Part shown: piece by piece, positions 25,601 to 37,600 of the stretch | How the letters are laid out: each line of letters begins with the position of its first letter | How positions within the stretch are numbered: position 1 is the stretch's first letter | DNA from: Cydia pomonella | Taxonomy: Eukaryota; Arthropoda; Insecta; Lepidoptera; Tortricidae | Assembly (NCBI RefSeq): GCF_033807575.1 | Contig: NC_084721.1 | Location: forward strand, 6,138,001 to 6,202,000 | Length of the DNA: 64,000 bases | Direction of reading: 5' to 3' | Notes under the pieces: generated by a model | Told to the model about the DNA's origin: nothing | The model's input: only the letters and a program-made list of their open reading frames with translations | Databases searched by the model: none | Position numbers and translations under genes: made by a program

Positions 25601-28600
25601 ACCCAAAATATATAATATTATCGTAGATTGCCGCTTTTTAATAAGTTTAAATTCCCTAAAGCCTTAGCTTAACAACAACTTAAGACATCTCATATCATAG
25701 TTAAGTGTGTATTCTTCACCAGGGTGCGTCGTGAACGTGAAAAGCGTTACCGAAACAGCTGGGAGAACAAAACGCCAGAAGCATACAAACTTCGCGACGA
25801 AGACATTACAGAATTCGTCAACATCACCCTAGAACCGACCCTCCAAGCCGTCTACAGCCGCTCCGGCTCCTTAGATATCTCCATCGCTTTACAGAACCTC
25901 GCTACGCTGAGACCGGCTATCGTAGTCCCTCCTTTACTTGAGAGGCTAAGGACCTCTCTAACTTCCCTTACAGAACCTCACAGGGTTACCGCAGCCATGT
26001 CAGCGGTGGCTGCCGTTGCAAGACCCATGCTCCAAGGCGCTCATGGGGACTATCCTGAAGGACCTACACATGTTGTACCTCTGTTACTAGCCGTTCTTCC
26101 AGGTTTAGATCCTAATGATATCAAAAAGACATTAGTTACCTTGCACTTTATACTGATCTTCAGTTGGATGGTCCCGTATATCGACTGTAGCTCAGCCCAC
26201 GAGCATTGGCCTGATTTGACTGAAGAGGAATTACTAACCTGTGAATCTACAGCTCAGTTCGAGGATTTCGTACTAGTGTTCCTTGATAGATTGTTCACGA
26301 TCATAGAATCCAGTGTCATGGAGCATGTTCGTTTGGATACAAAGGAATCCGACTGCGTTCGTAGTAAAACTGATGCGGTTATGGAAACTGCTATTTCATC
26401 AGCTGCTACCTCTGTATTGATGCAATGCTCGCCTAAGATCTTCAAGGAAGCTTTGAAGAAGTTTAAGGCATTTGCGAATGAGTCTACTTATGAAACAAAC
26501 GTTTCTGGTAGTATGATTGGAGTGTTATTAAAAGTTTTCGCTCGTATCGACTCCGAATCGACTTTAGCTGCGTTTGTACCCGATTTATGCGAAGAGCTAA
26601 ATGAATTACTATCTACAGAAGAAGCTATTCGCGATGAGAACCCTCAAAGAGACTTGTCATACAGTTTGGTGTTGCTCATGAACGTTGTAGAATGCGATGG
26701 CGTGGTCCTACTAAAATACATTCCGCAGATAATTCCAGTATTGGATAAAGCGCTCAAACTTCACGCTAAGTACTCTCTGATTCGTGCGTGTGAGATCTTA
26801 AGCCACATGTTTACTTCGTTATGCTTTGTGGACTTGAAGGAGTGGAGGAGTTCTCCTAAAGACTATGGGTCGGCGCCGCAGACTTGGTTGCCTATTAGAG
26901 AGTGGGGGAGAGGGTGTTTGCTAAAGGAGGCGGACTTTAAGTGGCACGTGCCGTGCGAGGAGGAGGCGGCGTGTGCGCAGATGCTGGTCGACAGGTATGC
27001 TAAAGATATCAATTGGTGTAAAATCTTTTACTACCTATTAGACTATCAACACATTTATTCCAGAAAAAGATTAAGACCGATAAAACATCATCTGTTCATG
27101 CCAATTCAGCGTCGATAAATACGATCACAGCCTTTTAAACCATGTCTTTATATCCTGGATACTAAAATGACAATTTAATTTTACACCAATATTGGTACGG
27201 TCCCGACTGAAAATATCATTACGAAAAAACTGCCAAAATATGTATACACGACTTTATTGTCCATATATTAGGGTACTGTATACATACGTTTTTTGGCATA
27301 TTTTTAGAATCGATATTTTCAGACGTGACTGTACAAATTGGGATTTGAAATTAGATTGGACGGTCAGTTCGACGAAACTTATCATTTCAGTATCTGGGCT
27401 ATAAAACAAGGTATACTCAATTACTGCCCATGTGGAACCGTCTCATAATTTTTAACGCCTAATTAAATAATAAGCATTTGAAAATAACCCTCTAGGTTTT
27501 GTCAAAAACGTATCAGTTTAATGGTATAGATAAACAAATCTTCCACCAGGTATCTAAAACCAGAGCTAGCACGTCTACGTCAGTGGCTGTCCGGAGAGAG
27601 AGACATGTGCCGCGAGAGAAGACTGCGTTGTTTCTACGTGATCAACGCTGTATTGTCGTGCAGCACCTTCCTACCGCCGCCTGATGAAGAGCCTGTGACC
27701 CTGTGAGTCTTCAAACAAATTCAATTTCAGCCTTTGGTTGTCTAACGTGTGTCTCGTTCATTTTAAGGCAATAGCAACCGGCTGCGAGTGCGTACACGTG
27801 CACGAGTGCGTGCGCTAATATGTTGAACCGTGCATGCACACGTGACACAGCTGCCAAAGTATAAAGAGTGGGGAAGTAGGTTATCTTCATATAACGCACC
27901 GCGCGCGGCTTGTATGTGTGCGCCATAGTATCTATGCGTCGCGGCACGCATACTCAAACCAAATCTCAACCCGTTTCTCAGTGCGTGAGTCGGGGCTTTT
28001 GTTTGAGTGTGCGTGCGGCGACGTAAAGATACTATGGCGCACACATGCAAACCGCGCGCGGTGCGTTTGTATGAAGTTAACCTACTTCCCCACTCTTTGT
28101 TCTATGCAGCTGCGAGTTCGTAGACGTGCAAGCACACGTGACACAAGTTTTAGAGTATGAGATACCTGGCTTTTTTAAAGCAGTGGCGATATACATATAA
28201 CTTGATGGTCAAGCGTCCTTATGGCATATTTGCCAAATAAATATTTAGGTTTGAGTTATTCGCATTTCTTTCAGCATGGAATCCCTCGTGCCAGCCACCA
28301 GCCTTCCATTCACGAACGGCGTGAAGCACACAGTCACATTAGACGGTGAAAACCTGCGCGTAGCTCTAACAAGGCTACTGTTGGAGGTCCAAGCGCGCAT
28401 GCTGGCTGACAAGACCGATGATACGCGCGGGTTGGAGATGCTTATACAGGTAATCAACATGTTACGGTGGTTGTAGGTGACATAGAAGCTTCAATTTTGG
28501 CATTGAGGTATATCAATAAGCTCAAAGGAAAAAAACGTAAATATCTCATCGTAGAACAGTCTGTTAATAATTAGTTTCAAGCTTGAAATTTGGCATAAAA

Positions 28601-31600
28601 ATATTCCCGCTGGATCTGAGTAATAAGTATATTTGAACCCAACCAGTAGTAAAAGTATATTTGAACAATATTCTTGAGCATGGTTCAAGAATACAATTCA
28701 CGTATTTTTCAGGTTTGGGAGCGAACAGTGGTGATGAAGGGGCTTCGCTCGGGCTCGGGGCTAGAAGCTCGTCTTCGTTCGTACGGGGCGCTGGAGCGCG
28801 CGCTGGACGGCCGTGGTGGCGTGGCAGGCGATGCCCATGGGGCCGCCAAATTAAGGTTAGAACATACGTAAAAGGTTTGAAGAAAAGTCTATATTGTCTA
28901 TTCCTCATAACAGCACTTGTGGTTTAAAATCGCTATGACGATACTGTGACTAATGGCTACCAACCTAACAAAATCAAATTTAATACAGTTTCAAGTTAAG
29001 TGCATTGCTGCCAACTTAGAGAACATTCATTTGGTAGCGTTGTAAAAACAATTGCTTCATAAGTCAGAAACACTCATGTGACACCCGTAATATAACAATT
29101 CCCATAGACTACGAAGACCGCTTAGCGTCGCTTGTTAGTCTCCATAGGCTACTGGGGCCAAAATCGAGAAAAAGACCCCTCTGGTGTTGCAGGTGTCCAT
29201 GGGCGGCGGTAATCGCTTACCATCAGGTGATCCGTCTGCTCGTTTGCCTCCTCTACCATAAAAAAAAAAAAAAAACGGTCCAAAAATTTGATTTAGCAAA
29301 GAACAAGTACCTGGGCCTCATGACTTACGAGAAGGTGTCGCTGACCAGCCGGGCCGCGGCGGGCCGGGCGCGTAAGAATGTATGCTCGCCTCGCGTATCT
29401 TAGCTGTATACTTACCCCCTTATTCATAAACGTGTACTAAAGTTACAATGCCGCTAATCATCGTTTGTCCCTTTCCGACGTATAGGTATGATGGAAAGGG
29501 ACAAACGATGATTAGCGGCATCGTAACTATAGTACACGTTTATGAATAAGGGGGTTATTGTATATTATTTTTGTTGACTCGTAGGAAAAATATTGCATGC
29601 AACGTTGTATAAGTAGGTCAAAAACTGCTCGTGGCGTATTCCTTTACAATGTCACTCCACTCACCGTTTTTCACCCTTCTTATACAACTGTTGCATAAAA
29701 TACTATTAAAGTAGTCATTTAAAAAAAATTGTGATTTCATATGTGCAAGTTTTTTTCTGTATACAAGTTATTTTCTGGCTATACTTGCCGCATAGCTAAC
29801 TGGCGACTGAGATCATAATGCTATCTCTTTTACCCTTATTCGTCCAACCAAGATTGAAACAGATGGCATTATGACCTGACTCGCCACTTAGTTTTGCGAC
29901 AAGTATAGTAGCACTCCGCTAGTGCTGCACAAAGTCATATTGGCAGGGTTGCCATGTGATGTGAGGTGTTAAGAAGGTGGTCCGAGTAAACGGTTTTTGA
30001 CTTAAATAACTCTTATAAGCAAGACAATGCAATACAGGTGAATGATTAAAGACACATTGATTGCAAAAAAAGTAATTTATGAAGGAATTAGTGCATGGGA
30101 TAAGCCAAATCCCTTGAAGCAATTTTTGGTAAATCGCACACCTATACATGATGTAATAATATATGTACTATGATTATACATATGTGAGAGTGATACACTG
30201 ACTATAACTTCCTTTTCCACAGAACGCTAGTGGCGGACGGCGCCAGACTGCAAGACGAAGCGCGACTGGACCTCGTGTGCGACGCAGGCATAACGCCATC
30301 CGCACTGCAAGCGCTCAACGCGTTGTATGAACTGTCTATCAATTATTACAGCTCAGTAAGTAACATTATTGTTAAGATGTTAAGACAGTTACTTTTTTCG
30401 TTATTTACTTTCATGCAGTCCTTTCCGTCCACATAAACATGCTCTAGATTATTTATACTACAGGGAGCGTGTGTAAACTGTAGAGGAACTCTCAGTTATT
30501 GGCACGAATTATCTATGTTAAGTTTACATGGGCGTTGCTAAGGGGGACGGGGGGGGGGGAGGGCTTAGAGAACTATGTATGCCCCTCCCCCTAACTCTTG
30601 GCCATCTGCCCATCAGCTGGCGACGCCCTTGTAAGTTTAAGTTTTCAAAAAAAAAGTTTCATTATCGTGCCACACCACACACATCATAGTCATCATAGAT
30701 GACCCCTATACAAATATCGCCATTTTATTTTATTTATTTGGAAAGCAAACAGAAATAAGTGAGCAGGAGATAAGTATTCAAATTACACACAAAGGACATT
30801 CACTTATTTCCTTAGCAGCTCTCACTAAAACTATTACTAAACTTAGCTACTCTTAAGGTACTAAATACAATACAATAGGGTTGTTTCCATCTACAAATCT
30901 TAGGGCAGAATGGTATCCCAATAAATTATTTTGGATTATAAGAACATGTTAAACTACTTTTAGGGGACCTGTAATGACCATATTTTTGTAAATATTGAAT
31001 TTAAAATATCTTTTGGCACACGTCACGACCCAACTCGAAACGTCATTGAAGATTCTGATAACGTCACAACTCTCGGATTGACACTGCTGACAGTTAGGCG
31101 ATAAACAACAAATGACAAATGTCAGTTGACAGTTCGCATCTTCTACGTGTGTATGTAGTTATATGTCAAACCGTAAACTGTGACGTCACACAATTTTCAA
31201 AGACCGTTTTGGGCGCGAAAGCATCTGTCAATATATATTTTGTTAATTTAACATATTTAAAGCCGTTTTTAGTATAAAAGTTGAATTTTAGGGCAACTTT
31301 TAGTTAATAAAGAACGTAATACAAGCGTTTCAAAAAATTGGAAACAACCCTATTCAGATCAGGCAAATCTACAGCTAAAAAGTTTGGTTAAAATAGCTAG
31401 AAACTTTAAAGCTATTGTCGTCGCACCTCTACATCAAATATGATATAAATATGATTCCAGGTGCGAATGCTGGCTCAACTCCGTCTGTCGTGGATGTTGT
31501 CCCACTACCCGTACTCGTACCGCGCGCTGGTGCCGCGCCTGGCCGCGCTGCTCCTGCGAGGCGGCGAGGGCGACGAGTGGCATGCGAGACACAAAGGTAC

Positions 31601-34600
31601 ACTCACCAATACTATTCGCTTACCACCTTTGCATACCAACTTGTATGCTTACATATAGCATATAAATAATAAATATTATAATGACATTCTTACACAAATT
31701 GTCTAAGACCCACTTGCACCATTCCACTGACCCGGGGTTAACCGGTTAAACCTGGAGTTACCATGGTTACCTGTACAATTTGACACTGGGTAAACGGTTG
31801 ACCGGGTTAGTGGCATGGTGCAAGTGAGCCTAAGTCCCACGGTAAGCCAAGAAGGCTTGCGTTGAGGGTACTCGAACAACGATATATATATATATAATAT
31901 ATATACAACGCCCAGGACCATCTGCTTCATAGGCAGGATGACTACCGAGTGGGCCAGACCGGTTGTCAGATATATATCATCTTTTTAATTTAAAATTTTA
32001 AACGTAGCTTATACACTTTGGATTCATTGTATCTTAATGACCATAATTCCTAGATTTCAAAGAGATATCAATCGTCAAACTGACTGAATCTCAGAATGCA
32101 TATATATTTTCTCAAAATTTATAAAGTTCACATCGACGTGGTGTCATAATACCTTAATCTCATATATTATCCACTATTGTCGTCTTTCAAAGAAGAAGAA
32201 GTATTTATGGTCCTAAGTTGTTTTGAAATCTAGGACAAATAAAGACAATGGCATTACGACATTTAGATGCAATGAAACCAAAGCGCTTATACCATCTTCT
32301 ACTAGGTTCTCAGTATTCTGAAATATCGAGAAACATCTCTCATATGGAAGTACAGTCAAGAGTCGAAAAATAAAGAATATCAATTCACATTTCATTTCAT
32401 TTCATTTATTCATAAGCAACTTGTACATCGCATTTGAAATTATACATTAAAGTAGTCTTACATAAACACAATACCCTATACACACACATATTACACGTTA
32501 ATTTGCTCATCGATAACCAAAATAATTCACTAATAAAAAATATATATATATAACAAAATATAGAATGCCAGAACTTACAAAACTAAAAAAAATAAAGAAT
32601 ATGTCAATTATGTCAATAATTCTAATTAAAGTGTGTATAATGTCAATCCAATAAATAATTCTAATTAGTAGGCTGACAAAATTCTTCCACTGTGTAAAAA
32701 CACTTGCTTAGCAAATATGTCTTAAGTTTGGTTTTAAACCTGTTTACATTGACGATCATCTTCAATTCAACCGGTAATCTATTAAAGAGAACAATGGCCT
32801 GATAGCTTGCCGAGTGCTTAACTACTTTAAGCTTAGCCGTGATAGTTTGTGGCAAGTCTTTTCTCCTAGTAGCTAGACGGAGTTCTCTATCTTCTGGTGT
32901 CTCTATATTAAAAATAGACTTAATTAGATCTGTTAGTACCACTAAAATATACAGACTGGGAACAGTGAGAATTTCATATTCCAAAAAATAGCTCTTACAT
33001 GACTCTGTCTGTGGTATTCTAGCTATCGTTCTTATTGCCCTTTTTTGAGCCACAAAAGCTGCGTGTATATTGTACTTATAACTGTTACCCCAAAACTTAA
33101 TGCTATACCGTAACCTGGATTCGATCAATGCGTAGTACACAATCTTTAGTTGAGATAGCTTTGCTTCGTCTCTAAGACTCCTTAGGGCATAGCAAGCAGA
33201 ACTAATAGAGTTTGCTATTGCAAGCAGTTCGTTTTTCCAATTTAGGTTATCGTCTATATTAACACCAAGAAATTTAACTGATTCCACTTGGTGGATAGCA
33301 GTTCCATTTGAAAAAATGGTTAACACTTCTTTATTTCTGGCAGTGGATCTGAAAAACAAAACATTGGTTTTCTTACAGTTTAATAATAAGTTATTAACAC
33401 TGAACCAAGCATTAAAATGTTTTAAAGTTTCATTAACTCTGTCATTTAATATTGAAGTGCTTTCCGCTGATATGCTCGCGTTTGTGTCATCAGCAAAAGC
33501 TACAAGCTGAGTACATGGAAGATTATTCGTTATAAAAGTATCTAAATCATTTATAAAAATTATAAAAAAAATTGGACCTAATATGGATCCTTGTGGAACT
33601 CCTCTTGTTAGTTTAGCCATACTAGAACTGTGAACCCTCTCCTCATTGTCTGATGTCTTCTTAATTTGTATGAATTGTTTCCTATTATTTAAATAGGATT
33701 GAAAAAGTGACAACGTCCCATCTCTAATTCCATAATGTTCCAGCTTGGCGAGTAATATATTGTGATCAACTGTGTCAAAAGCTGAGCTTAAATCTAAAAA
33801 CAATCCCGCCACTTTCCTACGTTGGTTTAGCTGACCCACTATATCTCCAATCAAGGTTGTGATTGCATCACTTGTTCCTTTGCTTTTCTGGTAGCCGTAT
33901 TGTCTTTCGTTTAAGATTTTATGTAGAAAAAGGTGCTTCATCAACCTGTCCTTCATAAGTCTCTCTAGTAGTTTTGAAAGAGTTGGTAAGAGAGATATGG
34001 GCCTATAATTTTTTGAATCAGATTTAGAGCCCTTTTTATGTATCGGTAATACTTTTGCAATCTTAAGCTGATCCGGAAATGTGCTAGCCATAAAACATTC
34101 GTTAAAGAAATAAGTTAGAGGTTCCGCTAGGATGTCAATATTTTCCTTTATTACAGCGATAGGAATCTCGTCATAACCACTGGAAGTCTTTGATTTTAGT
34201 TTTTTAACAATATAACTTACCTCAGCGGGGTTGACTTTATCAAAAATAATATCGTCTTGTATTCTTGTTACATGACACTGAAGCAATCGAATAGCTTCGT
34301 CTGCCTGGTTACTCATGCTATAACTGTTAGTGAATTGTTCCAATAGTATATCACACATATTTTTAGGATTATTAACGATTTTAGTAGTACCATCATCCTG
34401 CTCAATTTTTAGCATCTGAATTTCTTTGCTATGTTGAGTAAATTTGTTTCGATGCTTTTGTACAACCTTCCATATCTCTTTTGAAGAGTTCTTTGCTTTA
34501 TCAATTGTTGTCTGGACTGACAATCTTTTGGCAGTTCTAATGACCCGTTTATAAATATTTAAGTACTTTTTTCTGTAGCAAGCAATGGACTCAGATATGG

Positions 34601-37600
34601 AATTTGTGTTTGTAGTAAGTAGACGTTTCATTTTACTAGAAACTCGAATTCCCTTAGTTATCCAAATTAGTTGGGTATAATTTTTTTCGTATACCTTTAT
34701 TTTCTTTTTCGGGAAACATTCTGTGAATAGTTTATTAAATTTCTGGATAAAGGTGTTTAGCCCTATGCCTATCCAGTGTTCTGCAATAATTCTTTCCCGA
34801 AAAGTTTTCTTACCAATGTTGCTTATCTTTCTTATTTCCTTACATATATACTTATTGTTGTTTGTTGGCTTATTAATTTCATCAGCAAAAACACTACACA
34901 GTAAACCAGCGTGACCATCCGCAATGCCGTTGTGGTCAACCAATGGTGGTGCCACACAATTTTCTGGTAAGTTCGTTAAGATGTTGTCTAAGCACGACTG
35001 AGTCTCATTACGTATGTAAGTGGTTTGTGAAACTAAGTATCTAAAGTTGTATGACGTAAGTAACGCAATAAAATCTGTAGTTCTTTTATTGCTCTCCAAT
35101 AGATTAATGTTGAAGTCGCCACAAATTATACATTTTTTGCTAAAAAAGTGTTCCAGAAGTCCCTCAAGTTGGTCCATGAATAGATCGAAGTCTGCAGCAG
35201 TTGGATTGCGATAACAGCAAATTATATTCAGATTAGTGTTACAATCTCTGACCCCGCAAACCTCGAAATATTCATCCCTGTACATTTTTTTACAGATAAC
35301 AAGTTCCTCAAACTTTGTCCTTATATGACCAAGAATTAATGAACCCTCTCTTTTTTTTTTGGATCTTACATTAAAAGACGCCATATTGAACTCAGTTAGA
35401 CTGAAGAGAGGCGCTGAGATAGCATTTAAGAAGTGTTCCGTAATACAAACATAATGCGTCATTTCGTTGAGATTATGTAAATACAATTCAAGTTCCTCTT
35501 TCTTATTTGAAATCCCACATACGTTCTGGCAAAAAATACCTAATTTTACACAAGATGATTCTATATTATTATTGTTACAGTGTGTTCCTATAGTAGAAAA
35601 GTTACTAACACTATTTTTGGGAACGAAAAAATTTTTTCAATGTTGTGTCCGAAACATTGTTCCCATGAGAAATATCAATAGTACAAGGCAGCTTAAATGG
35701 GTAATTTTCATCGATGGGTGAATTCATCGTATTTTCAGTACTTAAATTCTTAACTACGGGGAAATAGTCCGTGATCGTTCCTTGAATAATTTTTGTACCT
35801 GAACTAGACTTATATATATTACCAACAGTGTTTTCATGGTGATTCTCAGTGAGGAAAGACGTTTTCCCGTTTACGGATCCCGGTCTTGCCTCCTGCCTGT
35901 CTGTAGCAACATTAGGGTCACACGCGTCGTTGATCTCAGGCCCACCCTCGGAGCTCGTAGAAGTTTCCTTTTTAAAAGTCTCTAATTCCACTATACAATT
36001 CTTTAAGGTGTTAATAATGGTCTTCATTCCATTATTATTAAGTGTTCCATGTTTGCTAGAGAACATGTCACTGTCGTAACTTAAATTGTAATTTGAATCC
36101 AGTAAGTATGCGTATTTGTAAGTTTCATTATCTTCATACAGAATATTATTAAAAGTTTCAATTCTCCAATTATATATGGAGGCTGAAAGATGACATTTAA
36201 AAGTTGGTAGGCATATTATGAAATTTATATTCTTCATGCTCATTAAAGTATCCCTTATATTATTTACTAATTCTTTATAATTTTTAGATGTCAAGAAATC
36301 TTGTTCTCCGATCAGCATCACACAAAAATCATGCTTTGTGTGAGACTCAACTTTGCCCCTTAAATTGTTCACCATATGTTTGATTCCAGAATATCTAGTT
36401 AAGTAATGGCAGACTTCAAAATCGTTAGAGAAGACTTCATTTGCAATCTGGGCTACTTTATTTTTTCCATTTTCACTGAGTATGCACATCTTTCCACGTT
36501 TCCATAACTTTTTGGTTGTCTTAGATACCGGTACTACATCAGGCTCCTTACAAGAAATTTTTGTTCTCAGATTTTGTATTTCTATATTAAGTAGATTTAT
36601 TTGCTCAGTAGCGTTTTTCAATTGATGTCTTAAGTCTCTTATAATATTATTGAGCAACGCAATTTCTGTTGATTCACGAGGCGTCTTGGGAGAGCTAGAA
36701 ACTCGTTTCATAGAAGTTTTTCTTTGGGGAGTATTTGTTGGTGAAAAGCTAGCACCACCATCAATGAGACTTTTATATATGTCATTTTTGTGGCGTAAAT
36801 TTTGGATTTCTTTTTCCAAGCTGCTGTTTTCGTTAACTAATTTTGAGATTTCATCGTCTGCACTTAATTTTTCTACCTTTAATTTCTTTACTTGCAGTCT
36901 AAGTTCCTCAATCACGTAGTTGTTGGTTTGTGATCCTAAATTTGGGAGGCTCTGGTCCATCACGGTCGAGTTTATAATGTTGAAGTTATTGATTGTGTCA
37001 TCTGTAAAACTCAAAGATAAGTCCTCACAACATTTTGAAAGTTTTGGCTTGCGTCGTCTAGTAACATTATCAGAAGTTCCTGGACTTTCGGGACTTCCTT
37101 CTCGAGTCTTGACTTGACAAGCTATGCATGTCCATGTCATATTCTCAGACTTGATGATATCGTATCGCTCCTTTTCCATGTTGGCACAATCCAAGTCATA
37201 ATGCTTGTCACAATCATGACATGTGATATAATGTGTATCTTCTAGCAGATTCTTGCACAATGCGCAGTAGCTAAGCATTTTTGCAGTCAGTGAACGAAGA
37301 GAATATATATATTGAAAAAACAAAAAATAAACAAAAACACTTAATGTCGTCTGTAGGATACGAACTCTCGCCAATTAGTAGACCCGTCTATGCAGCCACA
37401 AAAAAAAAGCAAAAAGTTAGACCGTTCACTGGATTGGAACACACGGCACTTAGAGTGTCTCAGTTTAAGCAACACTCCATGCCACTAGGCCATGAGCTCA
37501 CGTGATAAAGTGGCGAAAAATAGTTATACACTCAACAACTTGAAATCCGGTATTTAAGTAGGGTTGATAAGGATTGTTTGAATTCTAGTTGTTTCAATTC

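Noticed and set aside
27711..28160. Several 78-95 codon frames on both strands
   Set aside because: They fall on the arms of the foldback 27783-28142.
29299..29390. GC-rich segment as an additional PSME4 exon between exons 11 and 12
   Set aside because: The frame with a sensible peptide conflicts with the phases of exons 11 and 12, while exon 11 joined directly to exon 12 (KLR-TLVADGARLQDEARL) aligns gap-free with the vertebrate protein as I recall it. A second copy lies at 54350-54610.
37281..37505. 74-codon plus-strand frame next to LINE ORF1
   Set aside because: Antisense to the LINE 5' region; part of the tRNA-like segment.
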